A stretch of 64,000 bases of DNA from Ginsengibacter sp963792025. GTDB lineage: Bacteria; Bacteroidota; Bacteroidia; Chitinophagales; Chitinophagaceae. This document shows, piece by piece, positions 46,860-55,325 of the stretch; position 1 is the first letter of the stretch, and the number at the start of each line of letters is the position of its first letter. The notes under the pieces are model-generated. The model had not been told where the DNA came from, made no database searches, and saw only the letters and a program-made list of their open reading frames with translations. The translations under genes were made by a program, and so were the position numbers. The DNA is taken from positions 531,990 to 595,989 of the forward strand of contig CAWBUS010000004.1 in assembly GCA_963792025.1 (NCBI GenBank), read 5' to 3'.

Positions 46860-46920
46860 AACTTTCCAAAAGTTATCTTTAAATAGGTTCGTTTTATATG
46901 ATGTCAACTTTTGGAAAGTT
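46860..46920. repeat. 15-bp perfect inverted repeat between argC and argD
   Basis: Arms AACTTTCCAAAAGTT (46860-46874) and AACTTTTGGAAAGTT (46906-46920), loop of 31 bases. There is no T-run after it, so it is not a classical terminator. It could be a protein-binding site or an mRNA hairpin within the operon. Confidence 0.55.
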
Positions 46921-46947
46921 ATAGACCCTAAACCTTAAACCTTAATT

Positions 46948-48115
46948 ATGAAACTTTTTGATGTTTATCCAATTAACGATATCAATATTGTAAAGGCCAG
47001 TGGATCCTATGTTTGGGATAATAAGGGTATTGAATATCTCGATATGTATGGCGGGCATGCCGTAATAAGTATTGGACATACGCATCCATATTGGGTAAAG
47101 AAAATTGAGGAACAATTAGAAAAAATTGCGTTCTACTCCAATTCTGTAAAAATCCCGATTCAACAAAAGCTCGCTGATAAGTTGGGCGAAGTTTCCGGTA
47201 AAAATGATTACCAGTTGTTTCTTTGCAATTCCGGTGCAGAAGCCAATGAAAATGCCTTGAAGCTTGCCTCTTTTTATAACGGGCACAAAAAAATAATTTC
47301 TTTTTCAAAAGCTTTTCATGGACGTACTTCGTTGGCTGTTGCAGCAACAGACAATCCATCTATTGTGGCGCCGGTAAATGAAACCGACAATGTAGTTTTC
47401 CTTCCATTCAATGATGAAAAAGCATTACAAAATTATTTTGACGTTAACGGAGATGAGGTGAGTGCCATAATTATTGAAGGCATACAAGGTGTTGGCGGTA
47501 TCAATGTTGCAACGAGATTCATTCCTGAAATTAATCAGGAACTTGTGTGATAAATATAATGCCGTTTTTATTGCAGATGCCGTGCAATGTGGTTATGGTC
47601 GTAGCGGTAAATTTTATTCTCATGACTATGCAGGCATAAACGCAGATATTTATACTATGGCGAAGGGGATGGGAAATGGTTTTCCGGTTGCCGGCATTTC
47701 AATTGCGCCTCACATTCATTCGAAACACTTTATGTTAGGTACCACTTTTGGGGGTAATCATTTGGCATGTGCTGCAGCCCTTGCGGTTTTAGAAGTAATT
47801 GATGATGAAAATTTAATCGCCAATGCAGAAGAAACAGGGAACTATTTATTTGAAGAAATTAAAAAAATCACTGAGCTGAAAAATCTGCGTGGCAAAGGGT
47901 TAATGATCGGATTTGACGTTCCACCTGAATTAAAGGATTTGAAAAAAAATCTGTTGATGAAGCATCATATTTTTACCGGTGAAGCAAAGCCAAACGTAAT
48001 AAGATTGTTGCCTTCTCTTGCCTTAACAAAGGATGATGCGGGTAAATTTTTGAATGCTTTACGTGAAGAGGTTGCCACACTTACAAAAAAGTATGCCGAA
48101 GCGGGCGTATCATAA
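46948..48115 (+). pseudogene. argD: Acetylornithine (acyl-ornithine) aminotransferase, one frameshift
   Basis: Two overlapping frames form one class III aminotransferase of about 388 residues. The first (46948 to about 47515) holds GGHAVISIGHTHPYWV, LFLCNSGAEANENALKLA and FHGRTSLAVAAT. The second (to 48115) holds IADAVQCGYGRSGKF, the PLP lysine in YTMAKGMGNGFPVAG, and TTFGGNHLACAAALAVLE. Deleting one base at about 47512-47515 restores VATDSFLKLIRNLCDKYNA between them. All PLP-site residues are present, and the operon is otherwise intact, so a sequence error is the simplest explanation. An upstream A/T patch repeats CCTTAAACC. Confidence 0.9.
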
Positions 48116-48162
48116 TTCAGCCCATAATAATTATATCTTTATCGCTTAATTACAGAAAAAAA

Positions 48163-49125
48163 TTGACAAACTTTCTTTCAGTAAAAGATGCAGGAAATAT
48201 AGATGAACTCGTAAGCGCTGCGATTGATTTTAGAAAAAGTCCATTTGCGCAACAGTCCTTAGGTAAAGGGAAGCGAATGGGGTTAATATTTTTAAATCCC
48301 AGCTTGCGGACAAGATTGAGTACACAAGTTGCCGCCCAGAATCTGGGAATGGAAGCCATTGTTTTTAATGCTTCGCAAGACGGCTGGTCGCTGGAATTTG
48401 AGGAGGGCGCCATAATGAATGGAACGTCTGTCGAGCATATAAAAGATGCTGCGCCTATTCTTGGTCGTTATTTCGATGTTTTGGGAGTACGTACTTTCCC
48501 TTCGTTAAAAAATAGGGATAAAGATTATAGCGAACATGTCATGAACCAGTTTATAAAATATTCAGGCATTCCTGTAGTAAGTCTCGAGAGCGCAACAGTT
48601 CATCCATTACAAAGCCTTACCGATGTTATTACTATTGACGATTACCTTCCTTTAATAAATAAAGTAAAGCCCAAGGTTGTCCTCTCCTGGGCTCCCCATG
48701 TAAAACCTTTGCCCCAATGTGTTGCCAATAGTTTTTGTGAATGGATGATTGCATGGGATACTTGTGATTTCACTGTAACACATCCCAAAGGATATGAACT
48801 TGATACAAAGTTTATCCATGATGCTAATGTTACTAACGACCAGGCACAAGCGCTGAAAGATGCGGATTTTGTATATGTAAAAAACTGGAGTTGTTATAAA
48901 GATTACGGAAAGATAGAAAGCAATGATGCTAACTGGATGTTGACAAAAGAAAAGCTATTGCAAACAAATAATGCAAAAGTTATGCATTGCCTTCCGGTAA
49001 GAAGAAATGTTGAACTAAGCGACGAAGTATTGGACAGTTCAAACAGTATTGTTACAGAGCAGGCGGCCAATAGGGTGTGGGCTGCACAAGCTGTACTGGC
49101 GAAGATTTTAAAAGATTTGCCATGA
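48163..49125 (+). CDS. argF': N-acyl-L-ornithine carbamoyltransferase (Bacteroidota type)
   Basis: 320 residues from TTG 48163. The carbamoyl-phosphate loop is NPSLRTR (45-51), and the later HCLPVRR is conserved. The acyl-ornithine class is shown by the block SQDGWSLEFEEGAIM (71-85) and by the neighbours argB, argC and argE, which imply N-acylated intermediates. The residue at the position that separates succinyl (Pro90) from acetyl (Glu92) enzymes is Val90 here (GTSVEHIK), as recalled from published B. fragilis/X. campestris work, so the acyl group cannot be assigned. Its stop overlaps the argB start (ATGA). Confidence 0.9.
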   Translation: MTNFLSVKDAGNIDELVSAAIDFRKSPFAQQSLGKGKRMGLIFLNPSLRTRLSTQVAAQNLGMEAIVFNASQDGWSLEFEEGAIMNGTSVEHIKDAAPILGRYFDVLGVRTFPSLKNRDKDYSEHVMNQFIKYSGIPVVSLESATVHPLQSLTDVITIDDYLPLINKVKPKVVLSWAPHVKPLPQCVANSFCEWMIAWDTCDFTVTHPKGYELDTKFIHDANVTNDQAQALKDADFVYVKNWSCYKDYGKIESNDANWMLTKEKLLQTNNAKVMHCLPVRRNVELSDEVLDSSNSIVTEQAANRVWAAQAVLAKILKDLP

Positions 49126-49970
49126 AAAAAAGCTATTCAGATTCGGATGATAAAGAAATTCTTTATATAATAAAAATTGGTGGCAACGTTATTGATGACC
49201 AGGCCAATCTTCAATCTTTTCTAAAAGAATTTTCTTCAATCGGCAGCAAAAAAATCCTGGTACATGGAGGCGGCAAAATTGCGACAGCAATTGGTGATAA
49301 ATTGAATATTCAATCTAAATATATTGATGGCAGAAGAATTACCAATGATGAAACTATCGATTTGGTTACAATGGTATACGGTGGATTGGTAAACAAAAAA
49401 ATAGTTGCAACGCTTCAATCACTGGAATGTAATGCAATTGGTCTTTCCGGCGCAGACGCCAATGTTTTACCGGCAAAAAAGCGCCCTTTAAAAACCTTCT
49501 CCACTGGAGAGGGATTGGGTGAGGTTATTGATTATGGTTGGGTTGGTGATGTAAACACTACAGGAATAAATCCGTCAGCATGGCAATTATTTATCGATAA
49601 CAATTTGGTTCCTGTTGTTGCACCACTAACGCATGATCAACAAGGGCACATGCTAAATACAAATGCGGATACAATGGCTGCGGTATTATCAGTAGCGCTA
49701 TCAAAATTGTATGATGTTCAGCTTATCTATTGTTTTGAAAAAAATGGTGTACTAACGGATGTAAATGATGAAAATTCTGTTATTGCTGAATTGGAGACTA
49801 AATTCTATAACAAACTAAAGGAGGATAAAAAGTTGGTTGCTGGTATTTTGCCTAAAATTGATAATGCATTTGATGCCTTAAATAGTGGCGTCAAAAAAGT
49901 TATTATTGGAAACTCAAATGATCTCCTGCAATTAGTGAAAGGTGAAAGTGGAACTAAAATAAATTCATGA
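49122..49970 (+). CDS. argB: N-acetylglutamate (N-acylglutamate) kinase
   Basis: 282 residues from ATG 49122, chosen over an open ATG at 49077 because it gives the ATGA overlap with the carbamoyltransferase stop. Amino acid kinase fold: IIKIGGNVIDD at about 14-24, LVHGGGKIATAIG near 45-57, TNADTMAAVLSVAL near 190-203. It phosphorylates N-acyl-glutamate. The stop also overlaps the next gene by 4 bases. Feedback sites for arginine were not evident. Confidence 0.93.
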   Translation: MKKSYSDSDDKEILYIIKIGGNVIDDQANLQSFLKEFSSIGSKKILVHGGGKIATAIGDKLNIQSKYIDGRRITNDETIDLVTMVYGGLVNKKIVATLQSLECNAIGLSGADANVLPAKKRPLKTFSTGEGLGEVIDYGWVGDVNTTGINPSAWQLFIDNNLVPVVAPLTHDQQGHMLNTNADTMAAVLSVALSKLYDVQLIYCFEKNGVLTDVNDENSVIAELETKFYNKLKEDKKLVAGILPKIDNAFDALNSGVKKVIIGNSNDLLQLVKGESGTKINS

Positions 49971-51064
49971 ACGGAACAATAAATTTTGAAGAATCTCAAC
50001 ATAAATTATTCACAGATGCACTGGAATTATTAAAACATTTAATTGCGATTCCGTCCTTTAGTAAAGAGGAAGACAAAACAGCCGATGCGATTGATAACTT
50101 TTTAACACAACGGAATATTACAACTAACCGTTTTCTCAATAACGTTTGGGCTGTTAATAAATATTTTGACGAAAGTAAGTTTACTGTTTTATTAAACTCT
50201 CATCATGATACGGTAAAACCTAACGCAGGTTACACGAAGGATCCATTCGACCCTTTTGAAAAAGATGGAAAATTATTTGGGCTCGGCAGTAACGATGCGG
50301 GTGGGCCGCTTGTAGCATTGATTGCGACGTTTACTTATTTCTACGAAAAAGAAAACCTTCCTTTTAATGTAATACTTGCAGCAACTGCTGAAGAGGAAAT
50401 CTCCGGTCATGATGGCGTAGAAATCCTTCTCCCTAAACTGCCAAAAATTGATTGTGGTATTGTAGGCGAACCAACATTGATGAAAATGGCGATTGCAGAA
50501 AAAGGTTTGTTGGTACTGGATTGCACGGCGCACGGTGTTGCCGGCCATGCGGCACGAAATGAAGGCGTAAACGCTATTTATAAAGCCATGAATGATATCC
50601 ATTGGTTTAGTATATTTCAGTTTGAGAAGACTTCTCCGTTTCTGGGACCGGTTCACATGGCGGTTACCTCCATCAACACACAAAATAAGGCGCATAATAT
50701 TGTACCTTCCGAATGCAGCTTTGTTGTGGACATAAGAGTAAATGAATTTTATTCATTTGATGAAGTAATCAGTGAAGTTAGAAACAATACTACCAGTGAA
50801 GTAACGCCAAGGAGTACACGATTAAAACCATCGTTTATTGAAGAGACGCATCCGCTGGTAATGGCAGGAAGTGGTTTAGGACTTACGTCGTATGGTTCAC
50901 CAACTTGCTCTGACAGGGCGTTGATGAATTTTCCAACGCTTAAATTAGGGCCGGGAGATTCGGCCAGGAGTCATAGTGCAGATGAATATATTTTTGTTGA
51001 TGAATTAAAAGAGGGGATTGAGAAATATATACTCCTGTTGCAAAATTTTGCGCAGTCCATTTAA
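49967..51064 (+). CDS. argE: M20-family deacylase, acetylornithine/N-acyl-citrulline deacetylase
   Basis: 365 residues. The metal-binding blocks are NSHHDTVKPN (about 77-86), GSNDAGGPL, TAEEEISGHDG and the C-terminal HSADEYIFVDELKEG. ArgE-type enzymes remove the N-acyl group to release ornithine or citrulline. In this operon, which carbamoylates the acylated ornithine, the likely substrate is N-acyl-citrulline. It is coupled to argB by a 4-base overlap. The intergenic stretch before argH contains three copies of AATTCGTGT. Confidence 0.88.
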   Translation: MNGTINFEESQHKLFTDALELLKHLIAIPSFSKEEDKTADAIDNFLTQRNITTNRFLNNVWAVNKYFDESKFTVLLNSHHDTVKPNAGYTKDPFDPFEKDGKLFGLGSNDAGGPLVALIATFTYFYEKENLPFNVILAATAEEEISGHDGVEILLPKLPKIDCGIVGEPTLMKMAIAEKGLLVLDCTAHGVAGHAARNEGVNAIYKAMNDIHWFSIFQFEKTSPFLGPVHMAVTSINTQNKAHNIVPSECSFVVDIRVNEFYSFDEVISEVRNNTTSEVTPRSTRLKPSFIEETHPLVMAGSGLGLTSYGSPTCSDRALMNFPTLKLGPGDSARSHSADEYIFVDELKEGIEKYILLLQNFAQSI

Positions 51065-51098
51065 TGATTGTAAAAGGTGGCGTTTATTGCTTGCTGAT

Positions 51099-51129
51099 AA
51101 TTCGTGTAATTCGTGTTTTAAATTCGTGT
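51099..51129. repeat. Three copies of AATTCGTGT before argH
   Basis: Copies at 51099-51107, 51108-51116 and 51121-51129; the first two are directly adjacent, the third is four bases further on. They sit 14 bases before the argH start codon. Confidence 0.6.
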
Positions 51130-51142
51130 AATAAAATAATAA

Positions 51143-52474
51143 ATGAAACTCTGGCAAAAAAATATCGCTTCAACAAAAGAGGTAGAAACCTTCACTGTGG
51201 GTAAAGACAGGGAACTCGACATGTACCTGGCTCCCTTTGATGTGCTGGGTTCATTAGCCCACATTCAAATGTTGCAAACCATCAATTTGCTTACACGCGA
51301 AGAATTAATTGAATTACAAAAAGGGCTTAAAGAAATTTACAAGAATATAGAAACCGGCAACTTCAAACTTGATGATGATGTTGAAGATATTCATTCGCAG
51401 GTTGAAATTATGCTTACAAAGAAATTCGGAGATACAGGAAAGAAAATTCATAGCGCCCGTTCCCGTAACGACCAGGTTTTGGTGGATCTGAAATTATACA
51501 TGCGTCATGAAATTGAAATGCTGGTGCACGATGTAAAGGAGTTTTTCGAACTTTTAATTCAACAAAGCGAAAAATATAAGACCTATTTGCTGGCCGGCTA
51601 CACGCATTTACAATTGGCAATGCCCTCTTCTTTCGGGCTTTGGTTTGGCGCTTATGCGGAAAGCTTTGCCGACGATATGATAACACTGCATGCAGCATGG
51701 GAAATTGTTAATAAAAATCCATTAGGCTCTGCTGCCGGCTACGGATCTTCATTTCCGATTAATAGAAAGTTGACCACTGAATTATTGGGTTTTGACGAAC
51801 TTAATTATAACGTGGTGTATGCGCAGATGAGTCGCGGCAAAACAGAAAGAATTGTTGCACAGGCATTGGCAAATATTGGAGCTACTTTGTCGAGATTGAG
51901 CATGGATGCCTGTTTGTATCTCAATCAAAATTTTGATTTTATTTCTTTTCCTGCTGAACTTACCACTGGCAGCAGTATTATGCCGCACAAAAAAAATCCT
52001 GATGTTTTTGAATTGATTCGTGCACATTGCAACCGGATACAGGCTTTGCCTAACGAGATTATGCTGATGGCCGCTAATCTTCCGTCAGGGTATCACCGCG
52101 ATTTTCAATTATTGAAAGAACACCTTATTCCGGCGTTTGAAAATTTGCGTAATTGTATATCTATGGCAACTTTAATGATTAAGAACATTGAGATAAAAAA
52201 AGATATTCTGCAGGATGAAAAATATAAATATTTGTTTAGTGTGGAAGAGATGAATAAATTGGTTTTGCGGGGAATTCCTTTGCGGGATGCTTATAAGAAA
52301 ATTGGAATGGATATTGAAAATAATACCTTTCAATATGGTCTGCAGCTAAGTCATTCGCATGAAGGTTCTATTGGTAACCTTCAAAATAATGCTATAATCG
52401 AGATGATGAATTCGGTAATTTCCCGCTTCGATTTTAAAAAAGTGAATGAGGCATTACAAAAATTATTGAAGTAA
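51143..52474 (+). CDS. argH: Argininosuccinate lyase
   Basis: 443 residues. The superfamily signature GSSIMPHKKNP is at 276-286 and holds the catalytic serine loop; HSARSRNDQV (103-112) and the AGYTHLQLAMP block (151-161) are typical ArgH motifs. It is the last gene of the arginine operon and releases arginine plus fumarate. The gene is intact; dxr follows after 75 bases, possibly from its own promoter. Confidence 0.95.
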   Translation: MKLWQKNIASTKEVETFTVGKDRELDMYLAPFDVLGSLAHIQMLQTINLLTREELIELQKGLKEIYKNIETGNFKLDDDVEDIHSQVEIMLTKKFGDTGKKIHSARSRNDQVLVDLKLYMRHEIEMLVHDVKEFFELLIQQSEKYKTYLLAGYTHLQLAMPSSFGLWFGAYAESFADDMITLHAAWEIVNKNPLGSAAGYGSSFPINRKLTTELLGFDELNYNVVYAQMSRGKTERIVAQALANIGATLSRLSMDACLYLNQNFDFISFPAELTTGSSIMPHKKNPDVFELIRAHCNRIQALPNEIMLMAANLPSGYHRDFQLLKEHLIPAFENLRNCISMATLMIKNIEIKKDILQDEKYKYLFSVEEMNKLVLRGIPLRDAYKKIGMDIENNTFQYGLQLSHSHEGSIGNLQNNAIIEMMNSVISRFDFKKVNEALQKLLK

Positions 52475-52549
52475 ATTGCCAAACACAGCAATGATTTTTT
52501 ACATTTTTTTGCAGAAATTAATTTACCGTTCAATTATTAATGAATTATT

Positions 52550-53716
52550 ATGGCTGAAGCAAATAAAAAGAGGATTGCAGTTTTTGGTTCCACAGGTTCT
52601 ATAGGTACGCAGGCGCTGGAAGTAATAGCAGCCAATCCCGATTTATTTGAAGTTGAAATATTAACGGCCCAAACCAACGATAAACTCCTTATTCAGCAGG
52701 CGATCAAACATAAGCCAAATGCGGTAGTTATCGGAGACGAAAAAAAATATGAAGCCGTAAAAGCTGCGCTAATTCCCAAAGATATTAAGGTATTTACCGG
52801 AGCAACAGCGCTGGAAGAAGTTGCTGATTTCGATACGTACGATATGATGCTGGCAGGAATTGTGGGATTTGCCGGATTAACGCCAACCTTAAAAGCAATT
52901 GATAAAGGGAAGGCTATCGCACTGGCTAATAAAGAAACGCTGGTGGTAGCCGGTGATATCGTAATGCAAAAAGCTTTAGAAAACCGGGTGCCTGTGATTC
53001 CTGTCGATAGTGAACATTCAGCTATTTTTCAATGCCTCGTTGGTGAAACAAGGAATAAAATTGAGCGGGTTATTTTAACGGCAAGCGGCGGCCCTTTTCT
53101 CGGAAAGAAACCAAATTTTCTTGTAAATGTAAAAAAGCATCATGCTCTGCAGCATCCTAATTGGAACATGGGTGCAAAGATTACCATTGACTCTGCAACC
53201 CTTATGAATAAAGGGCTTGAGATGATAGAAGCCAAATGGCTTTTCAATTTAGCACCCGACCAGATACAGGTAATCATTCACCCGCAAAGTATTGTGCATA
53301 GCATGGTTGAATTTGAAGATGGAAGTATAAAAGCGCAAATGGGTTTGCCCGATATGAAATTGCCTATACAATATGCGCTGGCATTTCCGCATCGGCTTCC
53401 CAATAATAATCCGAAGACGGATTTTAAAAAAATTAGCACCCTTACTTTTGAAGAACCGGACATAAAAACTTTCAGGAACCTTGTTCTTGCAAAAATTGCT
53501 TTGGAAAAAGGAGGTAATCTTCCCAGTGTTCTAAATGCCGCAAATGAAATAGCGGTGTGGGCCTTCCTCAACAACCGCATCGGCTTCCTCGACATTACTG
53601 CTGTTGTGGAAAAAACAATGGAAAAAATAAATTATATAGAAAAGCCAAATCTTACAGATTATTTTGAAAGCGACGGCGAGGCACGTAATTTCGCCGCTTC
53701 ATTAATACATCTATAA
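52550..53716 (+). CDS. dxr: 1-deoxy-D-xylulose 5-phosphate reductoisomerase
   Basis: 388 residues. NADPH motif GSTGSIGTQAL (9-19); catalytic loop region IPVDSEHSAIFQCL (about 148-161), ILTASGGPFLGK and NMGAKITIDSATLMNKGLEMIEA are conserved. It commits DXP to the MEP isoprenoid pathway. The gene is intact; rseP follows after 84 bases, containing a copy of the TACATCAAACATCG word. Confidence 0.95.
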   Translation: MAEANKKRIAVFGSTGSIGTQALEVIAANPDLFEVEILTAQTNDKLLIQQAIKHKPNAVVIGDEKKYEAVKAALIPKDIKVFTGATALEEVADFDTYDMMLAGIVGFAGLTPTLKAIDKGKAIALANKETLVVAGDIVMQKALENRVPVIPVDSEHSAIFQCLVGETRNKIERVILTASGGPFLGKKPNFLVNVKKHHALQHPNWNMGAKITIDSATLMNKGLEMIEAKWLFNLAPDQIQVIIHPQSIVHSMVEFEDGSIKAQMGLPDMKLPIQYALAFPHRLPNNNPKTDFKKISTLTFEEPDIKTFRNLVLAKIALEKGGNLPSVLNAANEIAVWAFLNNRIGFLDITAVVEKTMEKINYIEKPNLTDYFESDGEARNFAASLIHL

Positions 53717-53770
53717 AGCCTGCCAGCGAAAACATTTTATTATCAGAAGTGAAATTTAAACCGAAACATA

Positions 53771-53796
53771 GTACATCAAACATCGCACATCGTACA
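53771..53796. repeat. Copy of the CATCGTAC-type intergenic repeat (A)
   Basis: The sequence GTACATCAAACATCGCACAT followed by CGTACA lies directly before the rseP start. Its core recurs after rseP in both orientations (55187-55218 and 55291-55322). Confidence 0.55.
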
Positions 53797-53800
53797 CTCT

Positions 53801-55184
53801 ATGACAATATTAGCCATTAACTGGCCGCAGGTTGGATTGCAGGCCGCATATCTTATTTTTTCATTATCGATTCTTGTTATACTTCACGAATTCGGGCACT
53901 TCATCACCGCAAAATGGTTTAAATGCAGGGTTGAAAAATTCTATCTTTTTTTTGATCCATGGTTTTCTTTGGTAAAGAAAAAAATTGGCGATACCGTCTA
54001 CGGAATTGGCTGGCTACCGTTGGGTGGTTACGTAAAAATTTCCGGTATGGTCGATGAAAGCATGGATAAAGAGCAAATGAAGCAACCTCCGCAGCCATGG
54101 GAGTTTCGCAGTAAACCGGCTTGGCAGCGGCTGATTATTATGTTAGGTGGTGTTACTATGAATGTGTTATTTGCATTTTTTCTTTATGCAATGATTTTGT
54201 ATAAATGGGGAGATACGAAATTGCCGATGGGCAGCGTAAAAAATGGGATATGGATTACAGATAGCATATTAACATAAGATAGGGCTTGAAAAATGGAGAT
54301 AAAGTTATAGGCTGTTAATGGCGAATCTGTAAGTTATTTTGACGATCTCCCTTTAAAAATTATTCCTCGGTAAACAAATTACCGTTTCCAGGGATGGTAA
54401 GGAGCAAATAATTACCGTGCCAATAGATATAATGGGACAGCTATCAGAAAAGAAGGGTAAGCGGGCTTCGCTTCTTATGCCGCGAACGCCTTTAATTATT
54501 GGTTCTTACTCTGCAAAAGACAGCGGTAGCGCGAAAAATGCAGGCCTTCGTGGCTTTGATAAAATAGTGCAAGTAGATAGTATGCCCGTGACATATTTTG
54601 ATGAGCTCGCGGGGTATTTGCAAAATAAAAAAGGTGATACAGTTTTAATATCGGCCCTGCGTGGAAACCAAGCTTTTCAAGTAAAAGTTTTAGTTGATAA
54701 AGATGGTAAGATTGGGCTGAACGGCCTTTCAGCAGAACAATATGATAGTCTCGATATTTTTAAATTGGAAACAAAAAAATATGGATTTCTTGCTTCCTTT
54801 CCTGCAGGTATCCAAAAGGCGGGACAAAGATTAGATAGTTACGTCCAGCTTTTAAGCAAATTTTGAATCCTGCAAACCGGTGCCTACAAAGGCCTTAGGG
54901 GCTTTAAGGCCATGGCATCCTTTTTCCCAAACACAGGCTGGGATTGGGAAGCCTTTTGGAATATTACAGCATTTTTCTCGATCATCCTTGCATTCATGAA
55001 CCTATTGCCAATACCTGCTTTGGATGGAGGGCATGTTTTGTTTACTTTAATTGAAATGATATCGGGTCGAAAACCCAGTGATAAATTTCTTGAATATGCC
55101 CAGATAGCCGGAATGGTCATTCTCCTTGCGCTGATGCTTTTTGCAAATGGTAATGATTGGTTTGGATGGGGAAGAGGGCGTTAG
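53801..55184 (+). pseudogene. rseP: Site-2 intramembrane protease RseP, several indels
   Basis: About 450 residues when joined. The N-terminal frame (53801-54277) has the active-site helix LVILHEFGHFITAKWF. The middle frames (to 54866) hold the PDZ-like region with KNAGLRGFDKIVQVDSMPV, and the last (to 55184) has the NLLPIPALDGGHVLF motif with the third metal ligand. Frame changes near 54275-54325, at 54364-54371 and around 54860-54885 must be corrected to read through, with at least one deletion and two insertions. Every segment stays close to the family, so recent errors are likelier than old decay. It cleaves membrane-bound substrates. Confidence 0.85.
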
Positions 55185-55186
55185 CA

Positions 55187-55218
55187 ATGTACGATGTTTA
55201 AAGTACGATGTACGATGC
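55187..55218. repeat. Copy of the CATCGTAC-type intergenic repeat (B, inverted)
   Basis: AATGTACGATGTTTAAAGTA followed by CGATGTACGATG, after the rseP stop, in inverse orientation to copy A. Together with copy C it can form a large inverted repeat between rseP and the convergent MutS-like gene. Confidence 0.55.
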
Positions 55219-55290
55219 AGCCCCGCTGTTATTGTAATAATATCAAAAACAGCCCCCTCAAATGTAATACTTCTTTCAATCGATCAGGCA

Positions 55291-55322
55291 ACGTCGTACA
55301 TCAAACATCGTACCTCGTACGT
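55291..55322. repeat. Copy of the CATCGTAC-type intergenic repeat (C)
   Basis: ACGTCGTACATCAAACATCG followed by TACCTCGTACGT, same orientation as copy A, ending just before the MutS-like stop at 55326. Confidence 0.55.
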
Positions 55323-55325
55323 GAA

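Noticed and set aside
53801..55184. Programmed frameshifting in rseP
   Set aside because: Several changes in both directions at sites with no slippery sequence, and rseP elsewhere is a normal single frame.
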